Positions 17,469 to 26,490 of a stretch of 64,000 bases of DNA are shown here, in pieces. The position numbers and the translations under genes are program-made. Source of the DNA: Deltaproteobacteria bacterium (lineage in GTDB: Bacteria; Bdellovibrionota; Bdellovibrionia; Bdellovibrionales; Bdellovibrionaceae); contig JAFLCC010000006.1 in the NCBI GenBank assembly GCA_017302835.1, positions 186,001-250,000 of the forward strand, given 5' to 3'. Each line of letters opens with the position of its first letter. Positions within the stretch are counted from its first letter, which is position 1. The notes below the pieces were generated by a model. That model worked only from the letters and a program-made list of their open reading frames with translations, searched no databases and was not told where the DNA came from.

Positions 17469-18635
17469 ATGCTCACTTCGAAAAAAACGATTTTAAAACC
17501 CTTGTTTGAATCGACTAACGGACTGCATCTGACGGCCTACCTTATTAATAGAGGCGACCTCGTAGATCTAAAATCTCAACTTCGAGATATTATTACCCAG
17601 ACCTATGAGTGGTTGAATCCAGTAATGTCCATCGAAGATAGAAACAAGTTTTTAGAACCTCTCGACTCGCTTCTTGAAGATGCTAGCATTTTCAAAGAGA
17701 TGAAAGGCAATATCGGTATCTTCCGTAATCAGGCATCATTCAGGTTGTTGAATATACCAATTGAAGTCGAGCAGGCCTGTCAGGTGGCAACAAGCTTTCA
17801 TGTGAAGCCATTGCTAAAATGGCTACAATCAGATCAGGAATTTCTACTTTTAGGTCTAGAAAAGGAAGCAGCTCATCTGTACTTGGGAAATCAGAGCTCA
17901 TTTAAACTTGTTGAGTCTATTTTACTTCCTGAAGCTTTAAAGGGTAAAGAATTTAATGGTGGTTATCAAAGCCTGAAGGATTCAAGAACAAAACGAACCA
18001 AAGAAGGCGAGACTATTGCTTGGCTCAATGAATGGATTTCCGAATTGACGAGAACCACAAAACCAAAACTCTTTGTGGCTGGCGAGAAGTCGTTTGTTTC
18101 TAGGCTTGGTCGAAAGCTGAGATATAAAAATGTGGCTAAAGCTCCGATAGCGGATCTCTTTGTCAAAAATAACGTCAGCGATATTTGTTCTTCCGTTAGA
18201 AGAGTCATGAGAGCTGAGGCAAAAGAATATGTCGAAAAGTCAATATTTGAATTTCGATTGGCCGAGGAAGGAAATCGGGTTCAAAAAAATATCTTTCAGA
18301 TTTCGAGAGCGGTGGTTCAAGGTAGAGTTCGAAAACTGCTGGTGACAGATGAACTTAATATATTTGGAAAAATTGACAAGAAATCAGGAGGAATAGCGAT
18401 TCACCCATTCGACTTGGATCACGAAGACGACGATATTCTAGATGACTTGGCCCAAATGGTTTTAAGTCAAGGTGGCGAAGTCATCGTCGCTTCAAAAAAC
18501 GAAATTCCAAGTGGCCGGGCTATTCTGGCGATTTTGGATGATGGAGGAAAGGAGCTAGCGAAGACGGATAACATCCGTCTTGCTACAAATAAAGATCTAG
18601 TTTCAATGAGGGACGATGTCCGAAATTATGCATGA
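17469..18635 (+). CDS. baeRF3-like protein (bacterial archaeo-eukaryotic release factor family), 388 aa
   Basis: The pattern fits the bacterial relatives of archaeo-eukaryotic release factors: FHVKPLLKWLQSDQEFLLLGL and HLYLGN in the first half. A domain at about residues 280-375 has VRKLLVTDELNIFGKID, then DDLAQMVLSQGGEVIVAS and PSGRAILAIL, resembling eRF1 domain 3. These proteins are predicted to act at stalled ribosomes; none of their activities is proven here. AGGAGG precedes the ATG. It stands upstream of SbtA and SbtB genes in the same direction, an association whose reason is unknown. The exact baeRF subfamily is from memory and less sure than the superfamily. Confidence 0.65.
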   Translation: MLTSKKTILKPLFESTNGLHLTAYLINRGDLVDLKSQLRDIITQTYEWLNPVMSIEDRNKFLEPLDSLLEDASIFKEMKGNIGIFRNQASFRLLNIPIEVEQACQVATSFHVKPLLKWLQSDQEFLLLGLEKEAAHLYLGNQSSFKLVESILLPEALKGKEFNGGYQSLKDSRTKRTKEGETIAWLNEWISELTRTTKPKLFVAGEKSFVSRLGRKLRYKNVAKAPIADLFVKNNVSDICSSVRRVMRAEAKEYVEKSIFEFRLAEEGNRVQKNIFQISRAVVQGRVRKLLVTDELNIFGKIDKKSGGIAIHPFDLDHEDDDILDDLAQMVLSQGGEVIVASKNEIPSGRAILAILDDGGKELAKTDNIRLATNKDLVSMRDDVRNYA

Positions 18636-18735
18636 AAAAACCTATCTATTCTATCTGGCGATAAAATTCTAGTTAAAGACCGCGAATTGGCGCGATTCTT
18701 GTCAAAAGAAATGGAGAAAAGGTGGAGAACTTCCT

Positions 18736-19293
18736 TTGAGTGCAATTGAAATTTTAAAAACAAACCTACTGTCGCCCTTGGTTCTCGCGTTTTTACTTGG
18801 AATTTTCACAAAGCTAGTCAAAAGCGAACTGAGCTTACCAAAAGATCTCTATTCCACCTTGTCGATTTATCTATTGCTGGCACTGGGTCTAAAAGGTGGA
18901 GTCGAGCTTTCAGAAAGCACTTTACAAGTGATTGCATTGCCTGCGTTCGTAACCATCGCCCTAGGCTGTATAACACCGGTATCGGCCTACCTGTCCGATC
19001 TCAAGAAAGTTGGATTGCCGCTCATTTCATTGGGTGTGCTCATCCCACTCCTTCATGGGATCTTAGGCGTTGTTTTGGGCAATTGGTCAGGGCTGTCAAT
19101 TGGCGGCGCCACCGTTCTTGGTACGATGGCGGCAAGTGCCTCGTATATCGCGGCCCCTCCAGCTGTTCGTATGACGTTGCCAGAAGCCAATCCGACTTAT
19201 TATTTAACGGCAAGCTTGGCAGTAACATTTCCTTTTAACTTGGTTGTCGGAATTCCATTGTTTTACAAATTAGCCGTGTGGCTGGCTCGCTAA
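18736..19293 (+). CDS. Internally deleted SbtA-type bicarbonate permease, 185 aa
   Basis: The first 90 residues match the start of sodium-dependent bicarbonate permeases (SPLVLAFLLGI; IYLLLALGLKGGVEL). The rest matches the C-terminal quarter (GLSIGGATVLGTMAASASY, APPAVRMTLPEANP, then ASLAVTFPFNLVVGIPLF). Full SbtA proteins have about 320-375 residues and ten membrane helices in two five-helix repeats. Here roughly 140-170 residues between helix 3 and the last three helices are missing, with the join near YLSDLKKVG, yet the frame is intact. The start is TTG with GGTGGAG 8 nt upstream. It may be non-functional or a reduced variant; the SbtB-like gene follows 11 nt later. Confidence 0.7.
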   Translation: MSAIEILKTNLLSPLVLAFLLGIFTKLVKSELSLPKDLYSTLSIYLLLALGLKGGVELSESTLQVIALPAFVTIALGCITPVSAYLSDLKKVGLPLISLGVLIPLLHGILGVVLGNWSGLSIGGATVLGTMAASASYIAAPPAVRMTLPEANPTYYLTASLAVTFPFNLVVGIPLFYKLAVWLAR

Positions 19294-19304
19294 AGAGGGA
19301 GATT

Positions 19305-19610
19305 ATGAAACTCATCAATTTTAAACTTGTAACTATAGTTTGCGAGCCAGTCTTAAGCTCAAGCGTTTTGAAGATCAGTCATGATCTTGGGGCAACTGGA
19401 TATACGATGACTGAGGTTCGAGGTCAGGGTAATGGCGAAAAAAGTAGCGGCGAAGTTCCTGATGTAAAATCTAAAATAGAAATTATCGCGGACCCCGACT
19501 TAGCATTAAAAATAACAAAATCTTTAGCTGAACAATTTTTTGAAAATTACTCTTTGATTACCTATTTATTAGATATTTCAATCTTGCGTCCGGAAAAATT
19601 TGAAAATTAA
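19305..19610 (+). CDS. SbtB-like PII-family protein, 101 aa
   Basis: A small PII-like ferredoxin-fold protein: LVTIVCEPVLSSSVLKI, then GATGYTMTEVRGQGNGE, which is the T-loop position, and a C-terminal VTYLLDISIL-like strand. SbtB proteins bind adenine nucleotides and regulate the SbtA transporter. The ATG at 19305, with GAGGGAG just upstream, fits the conserved start better than the open frame from 19278. It stands 11 nt after the sbtA-like gene, so it was co-expressed with it. A regulator that is intact beside a truncated transporter is odd. Confidence 0.75.
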   Translation: MKLINFKLVTIVCEPVLSSSVLKISHDLGATGYTMTEVRGQGNGEKSSGEVPDVKSKIEIIADPDLALKITKSLAEQFFENYSLITYLLDISILRPEKFEN

Positions 19611-19662
19611 TAATGAGAAAAGGTGCTGCACACTCAAAAAAAAACTTGAATGATCAGCGTTC

Positions 19663-22600
19663 CTATTGACCAGTGCCTTGTAAGTATAAGGGCAAGGATT
19701 TTGAAGTATTGTAGTTAATATTCAAAGTGGCATATCTTCCATTAATGGCACTAGGAGTGAATGTCACGACCACGGTGCATGAGCCGTATCCGCTGATGCC
19801 TCCAACACAAGAGCCACCGGTACCAGGGAAAGAGCCGTCCTTGAAATTATAATCAGCAGCGTGACTTCCAGTGATAGTAAAGGAAGGACTCAAAGAAACA
19901 AAAGTTCCTGTCGTGTTTGTAATGGTGATAATTTTATCCATTGAACTGCCAACGGAAACAGCTGTTGTATAGGAAGCGCCACCTCCCATCACATCTACAC
20001 CTGAAGGGGATAAGGAAGAGGCACAGGCGCCTCCACCATCCAGAGGTGGGCACCAAGCGTAGCTCGTGCCGGTGAGAGTGTTTCCATTTTGGTAAATCGA
20101 AGAATAAGCTCCGGAGTAGGAAGGAAAGACATTCACAAAATTCCCGCCAGCTAATAAGCTCTTCATATAGACCACAGTACTTGATGTTCCCGAAGTAATG
20201 GACAAATTTTTAGAGGCGACAACCGCATCCGAACAGTCGGAAGCCGAGTAAAGCCCTCCATTGACGATGGCTTGATTGGTTCCTATCGTTATCGGAATAA
20301 AAGAGCCGCTGAGATTGGGGACAGTATTTCCAGAACCAGCGATTGGATTATCCATTAATTGAAAGGTCAGGGTTCCGCAGTTGCTATCAAACCAAGAAGC
20401 ATTGAAACCGACGGCAATGGCGTGCATCCACAAATTGGCGATATTATAATTTTGAGAGCCACTCATATAATAGTTATTGCCATTGATAGAAGCGTTGATA
20501 TTGATATTTCCAATATTTTGAGGCTTGTAATAGAAAGACATCGAGCTTTGACCCGCCGAAATGGGGCTTTCTGAATTATTCATTAAGTTTAAACAATTAG
20601 AATCAGAATAAAAATTACTTCCAGCACCGCCACTGGCATTAAATTTAATGACTTGATTGCTCGGTACTGGAGCGACGGTATTGGTATCATCTTTGGCAGT
20701 CACGGTGAGCGGCATGCATTGATTTATAAACAAGTAACTTGGAGAGGGAGAACTGAAAGTTAAATGAGTCGGTTGTCCAAGAGGAAAAATACCAATTCCA
20801 TAAAAAGCAGTTAAGTTAATGGAATCAATACTTGCATTGGCTTGAATGCTGGCCCAGCCAGTGGTTGAGCTTTTTATGTAAAATGAAGTTATTCCTGCCG
20901 CAAAAGAGAAGGTGCCGCCTGTGGCTGTGCAACCTGGATCCGTGTATATTGTTGCCCCATTTGCTGTAATGGAAACATCACCATTATAAGAGATCACGTT
21001 TCCGTTGGTATCTGTGGTTTGAACTGACATTCCTAAACAGGTGCCAATATTTGCGGCCTGAGAATTCGTGTTCAACATCAGATTGGTCACGCTTCCAGAG
21101 GATCGGACACGCAAGGTTTTACTTATTGAGGATAACGTGGAAGCTGCATCTGTAGGAGTTAGCACAATATCTGTTTCAGGAGTAGCTGAAGATTTAAATC
21201 TGACTCCGATCCAGTTGAAATTTGCAGGAATGACCACCGAGGTGATCGCTCCTCCAGAACAACTGAAATCATTTTGACTATAAAATGTTCCACTCACCGT
21301 AGCTGATAAATTGACAGTCACACTATTGCTAGAAGAGGCAGGTCCTCCAGAATTTGTAAATAAACCCAAATTCAAATTGGTGCATTGATTGATCGTAATC
21401 GCTGTTAAGTTTTGAAAACCAACCGTTGTGGGAACGCCAGTGCCACCGCCCGCACCGCCTCCTCCGCCGTCTCCTCCGCCGTCTCCACCGCAGCTGGAGC
21501 AGCCTCCAGAGTTTCTAAGGTAACTGGCTTGTACCCAAAATCCGGGTCCAACGGGGACTCCTGATTTTGTTGGGCAAAGAGCAAACATCGCGCCGCTACT
21601 AGCTTCTGCATCTGTTAAGGGTAAGTTGGCAGAATAGTTAGAGCTGCTGACGGGGGTGTTCGCAACCACGTTATAACCCATGCCTTGTAAAGCTTCACAG
21701 GGGGCAAAAGATGACCGGTAATTGAAGTTCATGCCCAGATTTGTGGTCTTAAAAACAGTAAAGCCATCAAGAGTATTTGCAACTCCAGGTAAAAGGGTGC
21801 CTGAAATAGAAATAGTTCCAGCGTCGACAATCTTAGGTATAATAAAAGAACCACCCCCATTTGAATCTGAAGAGGGAAGCAGAAAAGGCAGTCTAAACCC
21901 TGCACTGTTATCGTTACCATGCTCAAGAAGACTTGGCTTAAAGCCCAATACAGAGTCTAAAAGATGAGCCGAAATATTTGCCTGAGTGTCACAGGGAGCG
22001 CTTCCACCAAGAGCCACACCACCGCGTAGGTTGACAGATCCCAAGCTTGTATCAAACAAATTACTTGGATCAGCGCTATTGTCATCTGTGACAGTGAGTG
22101 GGGTGCTAGTTCCTATCTTGAGCAGACGAGTTAAAGCCGTTGTCGTTTTACAGATAGCTTTATTGGTAAGCGCAGCAGGTGCTCCAAAAAAACCATAAAT
22201 CGAAACCGTTGGATCCTGTTGGCGTTGAGTGCTTGTTCCCGAATAATTTTCCACCTGGATGTGACTAGGTAGAGTGGCCCTCAGGACTTTATCTGATACA
22301 GGAAAAGAAGTTTCTGACAAATCAACAGGTCCACCCCACAATAAGCTCCCATCTTGAAGTCGGTACCCAAATTGAGCTCCGATGAGCCCGAAAAATTGAA
22401 ACCATCCGCTGAGAATCATCGAGCGATCAACAATCATTGGAGATTTTCCTCCGGGAGGAAAATAAACAATATCCACGCGTCCCGTAGGACCTTCTGTTGG
22501 ACCTGTAAGGTAGCGACCTTGAACCCGACCGGAGATGATTGTCGAGGATTGTCCAACGGAGCTTATATTTATAGGAACCTCTTCTGTGGCAGCCACCATG

Positions 22601-23004
22601 GATTTAATTTGATCGCCGTAATAGAACTGCATGCTGCCATTATTAGTTGATGAATCGCTATAGACAGCAAGAATTTGAAATAGTCGATCAGGGCCTTTCG
22701 GTATGTCAAAAGAAAAGGATGTGGGAGCCGTAGTTGTAGCTGTCCCCGCAGGCCCATTATTTTCGCTGTCCCAGTTAAATACGATGGGTGATGAAAGTCC
22801 ATTGCCAGAAATATTAATAGAGACATGGGAGAGGGTGCTCGAAGCCAGAGAGCCCACTTTTTGGGATTTCATGGTCTGAGGGATGGAAATGGAAATCTTA
22901 GTTTCGTTGTCCTTTCCTGTTCTTGTGCAAGAGACAAGGTAAAAAGAAAATAAGAAGCCAGTCAGGACCCAAATTTTAAGTTTTGCAGGGGCTGGGATTC
23001 TCAT
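19663..23004 (-). CDS. Large modular surface lipoprotein, 1113 aa
   Basis: The signal peptide ends in lipobox L-V-S-C (Cys26). Residues about 35-185 form a beta-rich module that is also seen in the lipoprotein at 25655. A Gly/Asp/Ser-rich hinge with paired cysteines (CSSCGG...) lies near residue 500. At least four Ig-like repeats of about 90-100 residues follow, each opening with I-x-x-C and carrying a second cysteine after F/I-Y-S/T-D (for example NFYSDSNC). The last 100 residues look like a choice-of-anchor/ASPM-SPD-2-Hydin type domain. The protein is Ser/Thr/Gly/Asn-rich and most likely displayed on the cell surface as an adhesin or scaffold; the binding partner is unknown. AAAGGAG precedes the ATG and a sigma-28-like promoter lies just upstream. 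Confidence 0.75.
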   Translation of the reverse strand: MRIPAPAKLKIWVLTGFLFSFYLVSCTRTGKDNETKISISIPQTMKSQKVGSLASSTLSHVSINISGNGLSSPIVFNWDSENNGPAGTATTTAPTSFSFDIPKGPDRLFQILAVYSDSSTNNGSMQFYYGDQIKSMVAATEEVPINISSVGQSSTIISGRVQGRYLTGPTEGPTGRVDIVYFPPGGKSPMIVDRSMILSGWFQFFGLIGAQFGYRLQDGSLLWGGPVDLSETSFPVSDKVLRATLPSHIQVENYSGTSTQRQQDPTVSIYGFFGAPAALTNKAICKTTTALTRLLKIGTSTPLTVTDDNSADPSNLFDTSLGSVNLRGGVALGGSAPCDTQANISAHLLDSVLGFKPSLLEHGNDNSAGFRLPFLLPSSDSNGGGSFIIPKIVDAGTISISGTLLPGVANTLDGFTVFKTTNLGMNFNYRSSFAPCEALQGMGYNVVANTPVSSSNYSANLPLTDAEASSGAMFALCPTKSGVPVGPGFWVQASYLRNSGGCSSCGGDGGGDGGGGGAGGGTGVPTTVGFQNLTAITINQCTNLNLGLFTNSGGPASSSNSVTVNLSATVSGTFYSQNDFSCSGGAITSVVIPANFNWIGVRFKSSATPETDIVLTPTDAASTLSSISKTLRVRSSGSVTNLMLNTNSQAANIGTCLGMSVQTTDTNGNVISYNGDVSITANGATIYTDPGCTATGGTFSFAAGITSFYIKSSTTGWASIQANASIDSINLTAFYGIGIFPLGQPTHLTFSSPSPSYLFINQCMPLTVTAKDDTNTVAPVPSNQVIKFNASGGAGSNFYSDSNCLNLMNNSESPISAGQSSMSFYYKPQNIGNININASINGNNYYMSGSQNYNIANLWMHAIAVGFNASWFDSNCGTLTFQLMDNPIAGSGNTVPNLSGSFIPITIGTNQAIVNGGLYSASDCSDAVVASKNLSITSGTSSTVVYMKSLLAGGNFVNVFPSYSGAYSSIYQNGNTLTGTSYAWCPPLDGGGACASSLSPSGVDVMGGGASYTTAVSVGSSMDKIITITNTTGTFVSLSPSFTITGSHAADYNFKDGSFPGTGGSCVGGISGYGSCTVVVTFTPSAINGRYATLNINYNTSKSLPLYLQGTGQ

Positions 23005-23039
23005 AAAACTCCTTTATTCATCTTTTATTCAACGGATAC

Positions 23040-23066
23040 CTATCGGTTAATCCAGTTGAAACTTAA
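23040..23066 (-). promoter_or_regulatory. Sigma-28 (FliA)-like promoter
   Basis: On the minus strand TTAAGTTT (23066-23059), 11 nt, ACCGATAG (23047-23040). The enterobacterial FliA consensus is TAAAGTTT, 11 nt, GCCGATAA, so 7 of 8 and 6 of 8 positions agree with exact spacing. Predicted start near 23033 leaves about 30 nt of leader before the ATG at 23004. Confidence 0.6.
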
Positions 23067-23183
23067 GAAAGTTAAAGAAATTTGCTAATCCCTCATTAGT
23101 TGATTCCCATCTCAGAATCAAAATGAGACAATGTCAAAAAAATCACAGTCGCAAAAAATAAGTAATTACTTTTAACTGGGCCT

Positions 23184-25352
23184 TTAGTTTTTTGATTCTA
23201 TTTTGACTTCATTGGGAACAGGAAAACCACGGGCTCTTAAAAGGGAATCAACCTTGGGTTCTCTGCCTCGAAACAAACGATAGCCTTTGGCTGGATCGAT
23301 GGTGTTGCCGACAGAAAACACATAATCCACTAATTTTTTAGCCGTTGGTTTATCGAAGGGATTACCAGCTTCGACAAAAGCTTCGTAGGCATCGTGATCT
23401 AAAACCTGGGACCAAAGGTAGCTGTAGTATCCAGCAGCATATTCATCACTTGAAAATAAATGGCCAAAAGCTGGCAGACGATGGCGCATCACGATTTCAC
23501 TAGGCATTCCCAATTCCTGCAGGGTTGATTTTTCAAATTGAGCCGGTTGAATGTCTGCGTCTGTCGAAAGATGAATCTTCATATCTACGATGGCCGAGGC
23601 TAAAAATTCAACTGTTGTAAATCCACTGTTAAAAGTTTTTGATTTTTCAATTTTAGCAATGAGTTCCTTTGGCAGCGTTTCCCCTTTGGCATTGGTAAGC
23701 AATTGCAAAACTTCTGGAGTTTTTAAATAATTTTCTAAAAGTTGTGAGGGAAATTCCACATGGTCTGTCGGTGTATTGCTTCCAGATAAGGTTGGATAAG
23801 TCACGTGGCTGTTTAAGCCATGGAGGGCATGACCAAACTCATGAAACATAGTGATACCATCGTCCCAAGATAAGAGAACGGGCTCGCCAGGTTTTCCTTT
23901 AATAAAGTTCGAGTTATTTGAAACAATCGTGGTTAATGGTGTTTTGTCAATTTGGCTTTGTTCACGGTAAGCGCTCATCCAAGCCCCTGAATTTTTTCCA
24001 GCACGCGCAAAGGGATCAAAATACCAAAGACCCACTTGTTTTCCCTTCTTGGTCACTCGGTAAACCGTGACATCTTCGTGGAATACGGGAACGCCCTTTA
24101 GCTGTTCAAATTTTAAATTAAATAGTTTTTCAGCGGTAAGAAACAAGCCTTTTTGAATCTGAGATAATTGTAAATACGGCTTTACCGTGCTGATGTCTAA
24201 ATCGTATCTGGCCTTGCGTACCTTCTCAGCATAAAACCGATAATCCCAAGGTTGGATTTTGAAATTACCTTTTTCTTGGTCGACAATAGCCTGCATCGCT
24301 TTGACTTCCTCTTTAACTGCTGCCACGGCGGGTGTCCAGACCTGCATCATTAAAGTCATTGCTACGGCGGGATCTTTTGCCATTTTGTCTGTTAGATTCC
24401 AATGAGCGTAAGTTGGGTAACCGAGGATGCGGGATCGTTCGGCTCGCAGCTTTAAAACCTCGGGAATGACTTTATTATTGTTATGATCATTGTCATTATC
24501 GCCACGGGACGTCCACATTTTGAAAGCTTTTTCACGAAGGTCTCGATTTGTGGAATAGGTTAAAAAAGGTTCAATACTGGAACGAGTATTCGTTAATATC
24601 CACTTGCCTGGTTTTTTCTGAGCTTGAGCTTCCTCAGCTGCGGCATCGATAACTGCTTGTGGGAGTCCAGCCAAGTCTGCTGTTTTTTCAAGAACCATTT
24701 TGATGTTAGCCTCGTCCGCTAATTGGTTTTGACTGAATTGTGTCTCCAGAGCGGCTAGACGTTGATTGATCTCCCCAACGCGAGCTTTTTGTTTTTCATC
24801 TAATTTGGCGCCTTTTAGAATAAATTTGTTATATTGAAACCATACCAAGCGTTGCTGTTCGGGATTCAATTTGGATTTTTCAGGAGAACTGTAAACGGCC
24901 TCAATCCGTTTGAAGAGTTTTGAATTCTGAATCACTTCGTCTTCAAAAGCAGCCAATTTCGGCGACATGATTTTTTCGACTTCTTGAAACTCTGGCGTGT
25001 TGAGTCCACTTTTCCACACACTGTACATGGTGATGACGCGTTCTAAGGTGCGTGATGATTTTTCCATTTCGACGAGGGTGTTTTTAAAGGTCGCTTTCTT
25101 TGGATTGCTTACAATGACTTCAATAGCTTTGCGTGCCTCTGCCATTCCTTCTTCTAGGGCCGGCTGAAAATCTTTGATTTTGACTTTGTCAAAGGGAGGC
25201 ACCCCTCCGTAAGGTCCCTTCCACCAGTTAGTTAATAAGGGATTTGATGGATTGTAAGCAGTTTTTAAAGATTTAGCAGCATTTCCCGAATGTTCCACAA
25301 TTGAAAATACTATCAGTAAACAGAGGATAAGTTGAAGATTTATTTTTCGCAT
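23184..25352 (-). CDS. Secreted M3-family oligopeptidase (Dcp/OpdA-like), 722 aa
   Basis: A thimet-oligopeptidase family zinc metallopeptidase. The signature is TMFHEFGHALHGL with zinc ligands His504 and His508, catalytic Glu505 and a downstream Glu from a helix around residue 530. Typical family stretches include WYFDPFARAGKNSGAWM and YAAGYYSYLWSQVLDHDAYEAF. Most bacterial Dcp/OpdA proteins are cytoplasmic, but this one has a signal peptide (MRKINLQLILCLLIVFSI) and should act outside the inner membrane, trimming peptides. Length is normal for the family. It lies between two surface lipoprotein genes, divergent from that at 25655. Confidence 0.92.
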   Translation of the reverse strand: MRKINLQLILCLLIVFSIVEHSGNAAKSLKTAYNPSNPLLTNWWKGPYGGVPPFDKVKIKDFQPALEEGMAEARKAIEVIVSNPKKATFKNTLVEMEKSSRTLERVITMYSVWKSGLNTPEFQEVEKIMSPKLAAFEDEVIQNSKLFKRIEAVYSSPEKSKLNPEQQRLVWFQYNKFILKGAKLDEKQKARVGEINQRLAALETQFSQNQLADEANIKMVLEKTADLAGLPQAVIDAAAEEAQAQKKPGKWILTNTRSSIEPFLTYSTNRDLREKAFKMWTSRGDNDNDHNNNKVIPEVLKLRAERSRILGYPTYAHWNLTDKMAKDPAVAMTLMMQVWTPAVAAVKEEVKAMQAIVDQEKGNFKIQPWDYRFYAEKVRKARYDLDISTVKPYLQLSQIQKGLFLTAEKLFNLKFEQLKGVPVFHEDVTVYRVTKKGKQVGLWYFDPFARAGKNSGAWMSAYREQSQIDKTPLTTIVSNNSNFIKGKPGEPVLLSWDDGITMFHEFGHALHGLNSHVTYPTLSGSNTPTDHVEFPSQLLENYLKTPEVLQLLTNAKGETLPKELIAKIEKSKTFNSGFTTVEFLASAIVDMKIHLSTDADIQPAQFEKSTLQELGMPSEIVMRHRLPAFGHLFSSDEYAAGYYSYLWSQVLDHDAYEAFVEAGNPFDKPTAKKLVDYVFSVGNTIDPAKGYRLFRGREPKVDSLLRARGFPVPNEVKIESKN

Positions 25353-25654
25353 TTTTTACTCTACTTGGTTAAGTTTGTTTTGGAGGTTTATAATTTTCAA
25401 ACTGTATAACAAACCTATGCCTTGGGTGACAACACAAAAAATCATTCATCCATTGACTTACGTAGTATAAATAACCTGGGTAGGAGAGATGTCTCATAAT
25501 GGTAAAAATGGTAAATAAGACATTCATTTAGATATCCATAGACGTCTCATTTTCAAACTTAATTTTTTGATTTGCTGATTTATTTCTTAATTTATCGTTC
25601 AATTTATGACTCAATTAATTTCCAATAATACCGAAGAGGCAGTGAGGAGATTTA
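25353..25654. other. Intergenic region between divergent genes, no gene seen
   Basis: 302 nt, very AT-rich, between the M3 peptidase and the lipoprotein at 25655. It contains an imperfect direct repeat, GATGTCTCAT and GACGTCTCAT about 50 nt apart, but no open frame with a start and ribosome binding site and no promoter I would assign. Confidence 0.5.
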
Positions 25655-26401
25655 TTGAGAAAAAAGTTAAAAATCTTATTTTTCTTTAGTTTGATGTGGG
25701 CCTTAGGTTGTTCGCGAAAACCTGATGCGGGGGTGGCTACGGTGAGTATCATGGCGCCGGCAGCTCTGGCTCCTACTCCAGCCGTTCTGAACCAAAAAGA
25801 TAAGCTTAGGAAAACAAATCAAAATCAGAAGCAAAATCAGCTGACCTCTTTGGCAGCACTGCCAACCGATCGCAAACTTTGTTACGGAGTGAGTATCTCA
25901 GGACCTGGCATTGACAAAACAGCGGCTAGTCAATGTTCTCCAGAGCTTTCAGCAACGGCTGGTTTTGTGGAGGCAGGTGGATTGATGGAGGTAGTCATTC
26001 CTAAGGGAGAAGGGCGCCGGATCGAGCTCTATTTGTTTGCACAAAAGGCCGGTGAAAATAATCCCTGTCCACAGATGGGCTCAGTTCTGCCGCTGACCCG
26101 GTTAAAGCAAGTTTATTTGCTTGGAAAAGTAGAAGGTCTGAGCTTACTTAAAGACGTAGAGGAAGTCGAGATTCCGATTACTTTTTCTGGGATCGAACAA
26201 AATATCACTCAAACCTTGGCTTTGCCATCAAGTTGTCTTGGAAATCAAGATCCCGATGGAAATGAAATTCATAAACGATTTGGAATTTACACGAGTTCCC
26301 AAAAATCTTTAGGTGCTGGCTATAAGCTCTATGGAGTTGTTGGAAAACCAACCGATTCAAAGGTGCTCAGTGGCGGAGGGTTCAAGCTTGTCGTCAAATA
26401 G
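25655..26401 (+). CDS. Lipoprotein sharing a module with the 1113-aa protein, 248 aa
   Basis: The signal peptide ends in lipobox A-L-G-C (Cys19). A Gln/Asn/Lys-rich linker follows (about 45-65), then a beta-rich domain. Several stations line up in order with the N-terminal module of the 1113-residue lipoprotein: VSIMAP against ISISIP, VSISGPG against INISGNG, VVIPKGEGRRIELYLFA against FDIPKGPDRLFQILAVY, and EIPITFSGIEQ against VPINISSVGQ. The two proteins are probably paralogous in this region. The start is TTG with GAGGAG upstream. The fibre-like gene follows 89 nt later and may be a partner. Function unknown. Confidence 0.68.
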   Translation: MRKKLKILFFFSLMWALGCSRKPDAGVATVSIMAPAALAPTPAVLNQKDKLRKTNQNQKQNQLTSLAALPTDRKLCYGVSISGPGIDKTAASQCSPELSATAGFVEAGGLMEVVIPKGEGRRIELYLFAQKAGENNPCPQMGSVLPLTRLKQVYLLGKVEGLSLLKDVEEVEIPITFSGIEQNITQTLALPSSCLGNQDPDGNEIHKRFGIYTSSQKSLGAGYKLYGVVGKPTDSKVLSGGGFKLVVK

Positions 26402-26490
26402 CATGACGAAAAAGTTTGAAGTCATTTGGGAAAATTCAGTTATTTGGGAAAATCAATAGTGAAGTGTGACTTTAGTTAAGGAGAAAAGGC

